DNA from: Ectocarpus siliculosus | Taxonomy: Eukaryota; Sar; Phaeophyceae; Ectocarpales; Ectocarpaceae | DNA: 64,000 nucleotides | Direction of reading: 5' to 3' | NCBI GenBank assembly: GCA_000310025.1 | Contig: FN647684.1 | Span: 15,849 to 79,848 of the forward strand | Shown here: positions 31,901 through 41,847 of the stretch, piece after piece | Layout of the letters: each line of letters begins with the position of its first letter | How positions within the stretch are numbered: position 1 is the first letter of the stretch | Program-made: the position numbers and the translations under genes | The notes under the pieces: model-generated | The model's input: only the letters and a program-made list of their open reading frames with translations | What the model was told of the DNA's origin: nothing | Database searches by the model: none

Positions 31901-34900
31901 TGTAATACCCTGGCACGGTGGTGTAGAGGCTGTGTCTTCGACGTTAGTCGAGGTGATGACACGTGCTAGAGGGTAGCCTGGAAGACGATAGTCCTTCCAC
32001 GGAGTGAAGAAGATGTAGAGATATTGGAACACTGGCGCTTAGATGGCCAACACAATCCGGAAGGATCACACGAGAGAGTGAGCTACTCGGCTACCAAGCA
32101 CCACGCAGAGAATACTGCGAGAGTAATTCCTCCGCATACACATACGTACGTTACATTCGAACCGACATTCGAACCGACACATATGAGATCTACAATATAC
32201 AAGAGCAGTGCTACTGAACATTGACTAATACTGGCTATGTGCTAACATTTCCATAACACTCCCCCTCAATGAAAGTTGCTCTGAATTGTACCAAACTACA
32301 GTGATGAATATTCAAGCAAGTAGTGTACTCGTTTCCTGGGTAACGTAACTCATTCGTTTCATGCGTTTCAACCACTAATAATGTACCAAGTGATAATTCA
32401 TGTTTTACACGTGTTACAATACCTTCATGCGCTTGCAAAGAGTACCTGCTATTACTTCTTGCACAAACCAAAGCATCATAACTTTCAATCCTACATGGCT
32501 CGTTCAACCAGTGATGGTGCGAGGCCGAATGTTGACTACCGAAAGAACACGCTGATTCACACAAACAGAACAGATGCAAAAATACTTCGTAACAAACACA
32601 CAAACATATAACACGATTACTTGAACTTGTTGCTGATGAAGTCATTGACGTTGAAGTTCCTGATGATGTCCAGCAGGTGTTTGAGCCGATGCTTGTTAAG
32701 ATGCTTTGTCCCGATGTCAGCAGGGTTGCTTTCCGTCGGGATGTAATGGATCGATATCCGTCCTTCCGATACTAGCTCTCGGATGTAAAAGAAACGAAGA
32801 GCGATATGTTTTGTCCTCGAGCTGAAGGAGCGGTTTCCGAGCGCGTGCAGAGTCGCCGTGTTGTCGCAGTACAGCGGCACTTGCGCAAACTCCTTACCGA
32901 ACCCTAGCTCAGTTAGCATGTTAGAACAGAACACTGCTTCTTTCATGGCTAGTGCCGATGCAATCTGCTCTGCCTCCATGGTAGACATGGCAGTTGGACC
33001 TTGTATCCCCGACTTAAAACTCACCGGTGCATTGCCTAGCATCGTCAAGTAGCAAGAGGTGGACTTTCCGTTGTCAGGGTTGTTCGCCCAGTTGGAGTCC
33101 GAAAAGGTCGCAAGCTTGAAGCCTCCAACCTTGTACGTGATTCTAAAATCCATGTTGCCGGCTAGATAGCGAAGAGTGTGTTTAGCTGCCACCATGTGGA
33201 TCTTGCTGGGCTTCGCCATTGCACGGGCCAGTTGACCCGTAGCGTACATGATGTCGTAGCGGAGCACTTGAGCGACGTACATCAGGCACCCCACGATGCC
33301 CTGATAACGTCGCGTTTCCTCCTCGCCTAGCAGAGTGTCCTCTGGTTGCTTGTTGGAGAGTTCCGAACCGTAGCCAGGCGTGCTGGTTGGTTTGCATTCA
33401 GACATTCCGAATCTCTCCAAGATGGACTTGCTGTACGCTTCTTGGGAAACCGTCAGTGTACCTTGGGTGCGGTCCCTCTTAATTTCCATACCCAAGACAA
33501 GCTTCACGTCGCCCATGTCTGCCATCTTGAACCTTTGTTTTAATTTCTCCTTTATCATCAAGATGACGTTGGCGTTGTTTCGGGCTATAAGAAGATCGTC
33601 AACGTAGAGCGTCAAGTAGACTTGATCGTCGTCGTGGTCGTACAGGTAGACGCAAGTGTCAGACTTGAGAGGAACGAAACCTATCTCAACAAGGAAAGGG
33701 TCGATGGTGTGGAACCAGTTACTGGGGCTTTGGGCCAGCCCGTAGAGGCTCTTCTGTAGCTGCATCACTAAATCACCTCCATCCTTGTCCTTCACCTCGA
33801 AGCCAGGTGGCTGTTCGACGAACACGTTCTCCAGGATGTCCGCGTAGAGGAAGGCTGTGGACACGTCCATTTGATCCAACTCCAGGTTGAATTGCACGGC
33901 GATGCACGCTAGCATCCGAATGCTCTGTAACCTGCACACCGGAGCATAGGTGCTGCCGCAGTCCAGTCCAGGCACTTGGTTCCAGCCTTGCGCCACTAGA
34001 CGCCCCTTGAAGGAGCCGTCTGCCTTACGCTTGAACACCCATTTGGACTTAATCCGCTTCCTCCCTGGGGGAACTGCCTTGCGCGGGACGAGCTTGTACA
34101 CTTGACGTTCCTTGAGACTCGCGATCTCGCGTTCTGCAGCTGCGTTCCACTGCGCTCCGTCCGGCATGGCCCTTGCCTCTTGGATCGTTCGTGGAACATC
34201 CGGTTGGGATGCCCCCATAGCGTACGCATATTCCGTGAAACCAAAGGAGCCGTCCCTATGGGCAACGTCAGGGAACTCCCCTTTCGCGGTAAATGCATAG
34301 GAGATACGACGAAGCTCGCGGATGGTCTTTGAGGTGGGCATGCGCGAACTCGACCTGGTGACAGCAGGTGCCGACGTGGATCCTCGTCCACCACGAGAAC
34401 CACTTCCACTTGCCGAGCCGCGACCTCCACGTGGCGTGATGCCTCCCTGCGCAGATCCTCCTCGCGAAGATCCACCACGAGCACTTCGGCCACCACGAGA
34501 CAAACCGCGCCCACGCACAGATCCACCCCGCGGTACAGCACTAGACGGTGCAGGACCAGAAGGCGATGAACCAAGCGGCGCCGAATCAGGTGACGAACCA
34601 GGAGGAGACGCACCGTCATCCGTTTCAAGGGGGTTTACTCCCCCAGGCGAGGCAGGGCTACCTCCCGTAGGTGTACCACCAGAAGTCCTAGACGCGTCGT
34701 CTTTGGGAGCAGGTCCTGCAGGACTAACCCCAAGGTCACGGTTGGTTGTCGTACGGATTTGCTCTAGAAGCTCAATCACAGGTATGTCCCCAACGTCATG
34801 ATCAGGAGAGAGCGAATCAACTGAGTGGTTGAAAGTGTAGTTTCGCACGTCTCGTACCATGTCGTCGTGGTTGTCGTACGTGAACTCCCCGCCGTCGAAG

Positions 34901-37562
34901 CCACCCTCATCCAACGCAGGCGCAACGGGAGGTGTCTCAATGAAGACAACATTTCGACTCACCCGTACACGTCGTGTCTCAGAGTTGTAGATCCGGTACG
35001 ACTTGCTGTCCATGCTGTATCCGACAAGGCGTCCTTCCCAAGCACGATGCTCCATCTTCCTGGTGTGGGTCTCTTCGTGCACGAACGCCCTTGATCCTAT
35101 CACCCGAAGGTGACCAAGGTAGGCATCCTTGCCGTAGAGGGCCTTGTACGGCGTCCCGTTTTGCAGGGCTGCATGAGGAACCCGGTTGCTCAGGTAGACT
35201 GCCGTCTGGATCAGTTCCCCCCAAAGGAAGTTCGGTAGAGTTGAGTCAGCGAGCAGACAGCGCACGATATTCAAAATCGTCCGACCCGCACGCTCGTTCG
35301 CTCCGATCTGCTGAAGGGTGTTTGGAGAGGCGAACTCCAGCTTGATGCCGATATCTTGACAGTACTGACGGAATTCCGCACTCGTGAATTCTGTGCCTTG
35401 ATCCCCGCGGAGGCAATGAATGCGTTCGCCGGTAGGAACCACGGGTCCTTTGTTGAACAACGCGAGGGAGTCTACAGAACAGGTCTTGTCCTTCATGAGT
35501 ACTATCTCCGCCCACTTGGTCTGCTGGTCGACGAACTTGGTGGCATACTTGAATCCGCCCAACGCTGTAGGTGTGAAGGGGCCAAGGGTGTCGACGGAAA
35601 CGTGTTGGAAGGGGTGCAAGACGCCGTAGGTGGCCTGCTTTGGGTGAGAGGTTGTTGTGCGCTCTTTCCGAGCGGGCAGACACTACAGTCCTTCACGTCT
35701 CCGGTGTAGCCGACGCCGTTGACCGGTTCTTTCCTTAGAACGTCCAAGCTCTTGCCGTTGATGTGCCCCATGCGCCGGTGCCAGAGACCAGCGGACTCCA
35801 CCTTCAAGGCGAGGGCATCAGGGGCGTCTCCGAGGACCGTTGGGCCCCCAGGTTCACCCCCTAGCTTCACCTCGATGGAGTAGACGCATTTTCTGGTCGT
35901 GGCGTCCACCCCGAGGTTCTGCATCGGGAAAACCACGCCCCCCGACTCCAACCTGGGGTTGTCCGGATGAAACAACGTCGCCACCCCCTTTAGCATCGCC
36001 AATGTCACAGAGAAGAGGTTGGTGCCCAGTCCTGGTACCATGATGACGCGAAAGGAGACGTGCCGGTCGTTTCCTTTGTCATCCGTGACAGCGCCGAAGA
36101 TAGTCCCCGTCGCAACACCTTTGAGGACATGCTGGCCCGCGGCGACGATCTGGTGTGGGACCCGAAGGTGTTCGACGTCGCGCATATGAGCCCGCAATCC
36201 TGGTGTAAGCCCAGGGTCGAGGTAGTTGTCTGTCGCTCCGCTGTCCACAACCATCCGGATGGACGAACCGTTGGAGGGAAAAGGAGCAAGCGACAACTCT
36301 GCATGAGTCGCCATGAACGCACCGAAGAAGCCTGAAGGCAGTCGGTGGTCCTGCGCACTCGACGTTGATGAGGCGGATGCAGGTGCCACCTGCGTGGCGG
36401 CAGACGCCGCCGAAGGCGGCTGGGAAGAGGCAGACGACGAGGTTGCCTCCGCCAAGGAAGTTCCGAGGGCGTTGAAAGAGAATCCGAACGAAGTAGGCTC
36501 TGTCGGAGCCTGTTGCGCCACCGCCGGAGACGATTGCGCAAGGTGAGCACTCCCGATATTTGGGAGTTGCAGAAAGTTGGCATGGCCTGCTGACTGCAGG
36601 AGCACCAAGTTCGCCGCCAACCCTTCAAGCTCCTTTTGCTTGTTTTCCCGGATCTCCTTTTGGTTTTGGCACTCAGCCTCGCTGTGTGTCTTGGTGTTGT
36701 GGTAGGAGCACCACTTGGGCTGTGCACTCCCACCACTTCCTCGCTTGTTGGCTCCCTTCTTCTTGCCCTGCTTAGGACGGCTCTTTTGGACCTGTTGGGG
36801 ACAATCGCGCTGGAAGTGTCCATACGCCTTGCATCGGCGGCACTGGTCGGTGTCGGACGCGACCGCCATCGCAGCCCCCCGGCCCGAGACCACGGGGCCC
36901 GACGCATTGCGCGACTGCTGATCCACAAAAAAACGGTTCGCCGTCGCCTGGAGACTGTCTACTGAAGTAAAATTGTCACGGTAGTGCATCTCCCTGATGG
37001 ACTTGAACTCCGGGGCCTTGGTCAGGCCTGAGAGCATGATGTCCAGGTAGACTGGGTCCGAAACTTCCTCTCCCAGCACCTTAAGGCGAAGCTTGAGATC
37101 CCACCCCTTTGTGAAGAAGTCAATGGGGTCACCGCCCGCCAGGTGTCGCAGGTTGAACAGCTCGTTGTGACACGCACACCGAGCTTCCTGGGTTTGAGCA
37201 TCGAAACGCTCGTTGAGGGCTCTCCAGGCCGCTGTCCCATGCCCCATGTCACTATCCGCCGCCCCTTCGTGAGTGCGGACGGTGAGCTGCGCAGACCCGG
37301 AGGTCACGAAGAAGAGGAGGGAGAACAGGCGACCGTTGGCCTTGTCCCACGCGGCCACATCCTGCGCGTTCGCCGCGGTCGCCGAAGGACGTGCGTTTCC
37401 GTTGAGGACGGGGAGAATCTCCGGCGCGTGGAGGATGATTGCTTGTCGAAGCTTGATCTTCCACTCGCGAAAACCCGAATGTCCCGCGCATTTCCCGATG
37501 GAATCCAGCATGTGGTGGAGCCCGGAGCTCGAGGATTCCGCCATCACTGAAACCAAGGTCAC
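31901..37562 (-). mobile_element. Ty1/Copia LTR retrotransposon, looks nearly whole
   Basis: The minus-strand element has gag-pol in Copia order (Gag, protease, integrase, reverse transcriptase, RNase H). A purine tract TTGAGGGGGAG at 32,269-32,259 is followed by TGTTATGG, the expected start of a 3' LTR; the LTR could end at TATTACA (31,901), giving 358 bp. No second LTR matching it was found right of the gag start, so the 5' LTR is missing, replaced or unrecognised. The coding part has about one break. Age cannot be judged without the LTR pair. Confidence 0.85.
32617..37541 (-). CDS. Copia gag-pol polyprotein
   Basis: From the start MAESSSSGLHHMLDSIGKC the product shows: Gag with a CRRCKAYGHFQRDC zinc knuckle; an aspartic protease (MVVDSGATDNYLD); a GAG-pre-integrase segment (LWHRRMGHINGKSLDVL, then CSVCPLGK); an integrase core (VSVDTLGPFTPTALGGFKYA); a Ser/Gly/Arg-rich spacer (GGSVRGRGLSRGG); reverse transcriptase (KRIKSKWVFKRKADGSFK, MDVSTAFLYADI, YVDDLLIA); and RNase H (TFSDSNWANNPDNGKSTSC, MSTMEAEQ). 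The integrase-before-RT order is diagnostic of Copia. About 1,640 residues in total, with about one break. The YVDD active site is intact. Confidence 0.9.
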
Positions 37563-38684
37563 ACGCCGAGCGTTATACGGTTTTCAGCACACGTAAGACG
37601 CCTCGATTACCTGCGAAGGTTCGACGCGCCAGAACAAAACGGTGCTATGCTACACAGAGGTAGGCTTGGTGCAGGTCGCAGCTTCGTAGCGTACAACCCA
37701 CTTCCAGCGGAAGCGATGTAGCGTCCGCTCGGACTACTGCGCTACTACGAGCACAGCTATGACCTACCGCAGGTGGCTAGGCTGCGGTGTTGCGGCGACG
37801 AAGTTGCCAACTCCGGCCTCGTCCTGCAGGCACACGGGTCAGATGTACTGCTTAGACTTGCTACGCGTCTTTCGGCGCAGACTTGTGGCTGCTGCACGGA
37901 TGCAAACAGGCCTGGTCAGATCCTCAACCTACACTCGCACCGGTATACACACAGTACGCGTAAGATATCTTGGACAGACGTACCTCGCGTATAGCACAAC
38001 GCGCAGGTAAATTTACGTGAGCGGATCACGTGGGTGTAGCTGTAGCAGCAGTCGGCTACCAGCTAGCAGTCGTATCCTCAGCCTGCACACGCTACCAAGC
38101 TTGGCAACTCAGCACGTGGGAGATATCTTGGACAGACTATACGCCTCGCGAAGGACCACGCGCAGGCGACTTTGGCAGTCAGTTAAGAACACACAGAACA
38201 CCGAGGACGGCACTCCGCACGCAGAACCAACTACCTGCACAACTCTATTCGCCGACCGAAGTCAACGCCTAGAAATTATAACACTAACCTGCTGTGTTAG
38301 GCCTTTCGATCCCACCTTTTGTTTGAACTTGTATCGACTCCTGAGTCTTGAAACCGGCGTGAACAAATCGTTGAAATGCGAGTTCGCCACACGCACGCAC
38401 GAGTGATTGCGAATTTTGAATTTTGCGCATGACCTACTGCTTTGTATGAACCACACGCCAGACGTTGGACGTTGCTTATGCGTCAGACGCGTTTGCGGTA
38501 GACACCTTTTACGAAGAATGCAACCCATAAACTCACGGAAGTGCCGGGAATTACTGTGTTCTAGGATTGCTAAAGCGGTAACACACGAGTTGTTTCGTGC
38601 AGTGTACTATGAGTGCACGCCAATGTGTCGCCGACGAGTTCGCGAGGCAGAGGAAATACATAATTCAGGCCTGAACGGTCCAGG
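37563..38684. other. Copia 5' flank; no gene recognised
   Basis: It contains two copies of an AGATATCTTGGACAGAC word with CGCGCAGG further on (37,968 and 38,113), a local duplication of about 140-bp period. TTATAACAC at about 38,278 could be an LTR-like end, but the sequence does not match the 3' LTR candidate. Confidence 0.4.
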
Positions 38685-38756
38685 ATGGCAGTCGTGAGAC
38701 TGCAGGACGTCGCCAGCGCTTTCAAACAGATTGCTAACCTCCTTCATGAATGCCGA
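38685..38756 (+). other. Short frame MAVVRLQDVASAFKQIANLL, possible small exon
   Basis: The 23-codon frame has coding-like composition and sits 140 bp before the cysteine-rich gene. It ends in a TAG and no splice linking it to that gene was convincing. Confidence 0.2.
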
Positions 38757-38898
38757 CGGACCGAGTAGGTCGACACGCGGGAGGTCGGCGCGGCGGCAGG
38801 ACACATGGTATCTTATCTCCATCACAGGAAAAAATAAATAAATAATTACAGTACTCTGAAACCAAGAGAAGCAATTTTTTTGTAGGGAGGCAAACGAA

Positions 38899-39754
38899 AT
38901 GGTAGAATTTGACCGCCAACAGGAAATATATAGGATAACGCGGCCGTGCGGTGACTGTGGTGTCCTAGGTGTCGACGCGGTGACGCTGCAGGAACCAAAC
39001 ACAAAAACAGGATACTTGTGTGCGAATTGTGGTAAAAAATGCCCGAGCTGCGACGACTACACGAGCATCGGAATAACGGGGTGCTGTGCATCATGTAGCC
39101 GCATGTGGGACAAGTGGAATAATAGATGGGCCAACCTCCGGCAAAGCGCGTTCTCTACGTGTTCTTGGCCCCGTTTTCAAGCGGTACTCAATCTGTCTAT
39201 CGTGGAAGCGCCGGCGGTCGTTTCGTATTCTCGGGCCTCCGCTCAAGCGGTACGCTGTGTATCTCATGTGGAGACGCAGACTATACTCGTGTTTCCGAGC
39301 TCGTTCGTACCACAAGGCCGCTGAACATCTGAGATCAGTTTCGAAATGGAAGGATGTACGCTGTTTCAAGGCGTTGGTGGCACACGAATGGTCCACATGG
39401 GTCAGTAGCCTCGTACTCGATTTTAAGCTTGTTTCCGCCGAGTGCTTGTTGCTGAACCCGTTGGTACTGGTTGACGAAGCGGTGTTGGTGGAACTGAAAG
39501 CTTTTTTCATATCACGTGTGTGTGCTTCGCCTGTCTTGAGACGTTTACTACAAAAGTCCCTCCCCTACACCCGTTGGACGCTGCGAAAGCGAAGGGTTGC
39601 CGATGTCGCGCGTATGTACCGCCAGTACCAAAAGTGGGTACAGCCGGGTGCTATTGATACCACTGCACGCGAAGGCCCCGAGAAGCGCAGTGGCACCACA
39701 AGCCGTAAAATTACGGAGTTTTTTGGGCTGCCGAAGCGCGCCAAAGTAGCGTGA
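38899..39754 (+). CDS. Cysteine-rich protein of unknown function, in two overlapping frames
   Basis: The ATG at 38,899 opens CGDCG, LCANCGKKCPSCDDY and CCASCSRMWDKW, two or three zinc-type pairs in the first 75 residues. A second, overlapping frame supplies a long basic helical part (LRSVSKWKDVRCFKAL, LQKSLPYTRWTLRKRRVAD) and ends TSRKITEFFGLPKRAKVA at 39,754. The two parts look like one gene with about one break. The end resembles a sliding-clamp (PIP-like) peptide, with Lys in place of the usual Gln. No intron signals are needed. The stop lies 7 bp from that of the convergent next gene. Confidence 0.5.
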
Positions 39755-39761
39755 CCTCTTT

Positions 39762-40367
39762 TTAAAGTTCAAATTTATCATCAAGAATACCATCATCTAC
39801 CAGCCGCGCAACACACTTCTTCCGCATCCCCCTCGGTAGAAACTCAATCGAAGACCTCATTTCTCCCCACAGAATGTACTCTAGGCTGTCTTCCCAGTCC
39901 TCGCAGCGGCGAATATCACCCAGCGTTTCGACCACCTCGTTTTTAACCGGGAGGTAGCGGCGCTGAAACTCGGCTTCCTTTTGCTCTTCTTCGCGAATCC
40001 TGTGCTGAATGGCCGCAAAGATTTTAACTCGCCACGTCCATCCCTTAACCATGCTGATCGTGATGTCGTTGAACTGTGACGATTTGCCCCCTTGGCAGCG
40101 ACTCGTGGCATGGCGGATGTCCAGTGTGTCGGCAAGAACACACACCTTTCCCGCGAAAGCGCGGCTCACACAAAATTTGCTCGACGACCCGCGCTCGATG
40201 CATTCGTGTACCATCTGCAAAACGTCTGCATTCTTGTCCAACCGCACGCATTTGGCCCACGCATTCACCCACGGGCGTACAGTGCCCGGGATGTCGTGAG
40301 GTATTTCCGAACCAACGCTTAAGTGTGCCAAAAAAGAATGGCAGGCCAGTGTCTGCAGAGAATCCAT
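39762..40367 (-). CDS. Hypothetical protein, 201 residues, intronless
   Basis: The start is the ATG at 40,367 (MDSLQTLACHSFLAHLSVG); upstream in-frame codons lack an ATG. It is mixed helical with charged segments (RIREEEQKEAEFQRRYLP, EDWEDSLEYILWGEM) and ends VARLVDDGILDDKFEL. I do not recognise the family. It converges on the plus-strand gene with a 7-bp gap and follows the next gene by 43 bp, a packing unlike the intron-rich host genes nearby. Confidence 0.55.
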   Translation of the reverse strand: MDSLQTLACHSFLAHLSVGSEIPHDIPGTVRPWVNAWAKCVRLDKNADVLQMVHECIERGSSSKFCVSRAFAGKVCVLADTLDIRHATSRCQGGKSSQFNDITISMVKGWTWRVKIFAAIQHRIREEEQKEAEFQRRYLPVKNEVVETLGDIRRCEDWEDSLEYILWGEMRSSIEFLPRGMRKKCVARLVDDGILDDKFEL

Positions 40368-40409
40368 CTTACTAATCTGACTCAAAAGCAAACGCACACA
40401 CTGCTGGTA

Positions 40410-40928
40410 TTATCCATTAACAACAGCCGGTGATGAAAGCTGCGCGCGAATCGCCCTGCAACCGCATGTAGCCGGGGGGAGCGGCTCAATATCTACGGTG
40501 TCCTCCTCGAGCGTGGCCCACGCCTCGTCGATCCGCTCCTGTGTGTGCTCCCCCCACCCTGTGTACTTGTGCTTGATGCCATTGCATGTGTATTTTACAT
40601 CCTTCGCCGCCCGCTTGGCCTTGCCGTACTCGACCTCGACCGGTAATGGAAGTTGGCACGCCCTGAGGTCACAGAAAGCTTCTTCATGAGCCTGCCGAAT
40701 TTTGTACCCTGTCGTGATCAACCAAATGTGTTCCTTCGCTTGGAAGAAGGGCCTGATGTCCACGAGGTTCCTGTTCATGGAGGCAGCGAAGTCCGGCGCT
40801 TGGTAATAGTCGTCGCCGACGTGTCCGTCGGAAGTGAGATCATTCAGCAGCGCCAGAGCATCTTTCGTTTTCGCCAGCATTTCCTTCGAAACACCGTGTG
40901 TGTTGCAGCCGATGAGCCAGGCCAGCAT
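40410..40928 (-). CDS. Hypothetical protein with a second copy at 53.3 kb
   Basis: 172 residues start MLAWLIGCNTHGVSKEMLAK. Conserved blocks DYYQAPDFAASMNRNLVD, TTGYKIRQAHEEAFCDLRAC, VEYGKAKRAAKDV and HTQERIDEAWATLEEDTV recur in the 53.3-kb copy at about 80% identity by eye. The protein sense is conserved between copies, so this is a real gene family. No known domain is recognised. It lies tandem with its neighbours on the minus strand. Confidence 0.65.
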   Translation of the reverse strand: MLAWLIGCNTHGVSKEMLAKTKDALALLNDLTSDGHVGDDYYQAPDFAASMNRNLVDIRPFFQAKEHIWLITTGYKIRQAHEEAFCDLRACQLPLPVEVEYGKAKRAAKDVKYTCNGIKHKYTGWGEHTQERIDEAWATLEEDTVDIEPLPPATCGCRAIRAQLSSPAVVNG

Positions 40929-41043
40929 CTTTGCCGCAGTTTGTGGTTAGGGTGTGCGGTGTTTCAGCTTCGAAAGTTTGGTGCAAATATTATTTTACGC
41001 GTATCATGCTTCTCCCAAGAGTAGGTCCCTACCCCTAGTATAT

Positions 41044-41847
41044 TTATCCAACGTATCGTCCCCGCCAGTGCCGTTCACAAGTCACCATCGGGCAACAGCT
41101 GGCACACATGTTAAAAACGCAACCGTGCGCGGTCGTCTGACCACACTGGCATATCCTCCCCGTTTCACCGGGCTGTTTTAGAACGTACTTGTCCTCTCGA
41201 ACCATCGCTCTCGCCTCCTTCATCTGCTGTTCTTTTTCGCGTGCGATGAGCTCCGCGCGGACGGCGCGAATACAGCGGTGGTGGCGGAGTAGAGTTATCG
41301 CTTCCTCCCCTACTTTCTGAATCAAAGCGCACGAACGCTCCAACTCTTCCATGCGTAGCGAAAAACGTCTCGGTGAAAGGAGGATCTGGTGAATTTCGTC
41401 AGAGAGATATGCGTTCCTTCCGACGAGGGCCGCCGCGGCCACGCTGTCCTCCGCAGACAGTTTCGACACGTACTTCTTGGTGCTCTTCGGCACCGTGCGC
41501 ATCCACTTGAGACACAAATCGCTGGCGATACCCTCAATCGATGTCCTCCGTTGCTCGTTCTCGACCTTCTGTTTTTTCTGGCGCGTGTTCCTCTGTTCCG
41601 CGGCGGCTCGTTTACGCTTCTCTTGTTGAGCGCTCTTCTCTTGGCGAACTGTCTCCATCCAACTACTGACACCTCCTTGGCGTGACTCGTTCGAAAGTAC
41701 GCGAGTGTCATGTTTTCCGGGATGACGTCGGGAATGGCTTTGGGGATCACTGTCTCGTAGCTGTACTGACCGTGGTACGAGCTGTAGCCCTCCCTGATGT
41801 TGACCGGTATCGTCGACCGGACGAGAGGCATGAGCTGACTCGGGCAT
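41044..41847 (-). CDS. Coiled-coil protein with C-terminal Cys/His cluster, unknown function
   Basis: 267 residues from the ATG at 41,847. The middle (about 85-115) is strongly charged (EKRKRAAAEQRNTRQKKQKV) and looks like a coiled coil or nuclear-localisation tract. The C-terminus carries CQCGQTTAHGCVFNMCASCC, then CERHWRGRYVG, a dense Cys/His set fit for two zinc ions. The stop is 115 bp from the start of the next gene. I do not recognise the family. It is intronless. Confidence 0.55.
   Translation of the reverse strand: MPESAHASRPVDDTGQHQGGLQLVPRSVQLRDSDPQSHSRRHPGKHDTRVLSNESRQGGVSSWMETVRQEKSAQQEKRKRAAAEQRNTRQKKQKVENEQRRTSIEGIASDLCLKWMRTVPKSTKKYVSKLSAEDSVAAAALVGRNAYLSDEIHQILLSPRRFSLRMEELERSCALIQKVGEEAITLLRHHRCIRAVRAELIAREKEQQMKEARAMVREDKYVLKQPGETGRICQCGQTTAHGCVFNMCASCCPMVTCERHWRGRYVG

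Noticed and set aside
31910-31975. Pol III A-box-like word TGGTGTAGAGG
   Set aside because: No B-box follows at tRNA spacing and the word lies inside the proposed Copia LTR.
34322-34801. Plus-strand Pro/Arg/Glu-rich frame opposite Copia
   Set aside because: It is antisense to the Gly/Arg/Ser-rich spacer of the Copia polyprotein and mirrors its composition.
38899-41847. Reading the compact cluster as a Polinton or integrated large-virus fragment
   Set aside because: No capsid, packaging ATPase, protease, polymerase B or integrase is recognisable; the compactness alone does not decide it.
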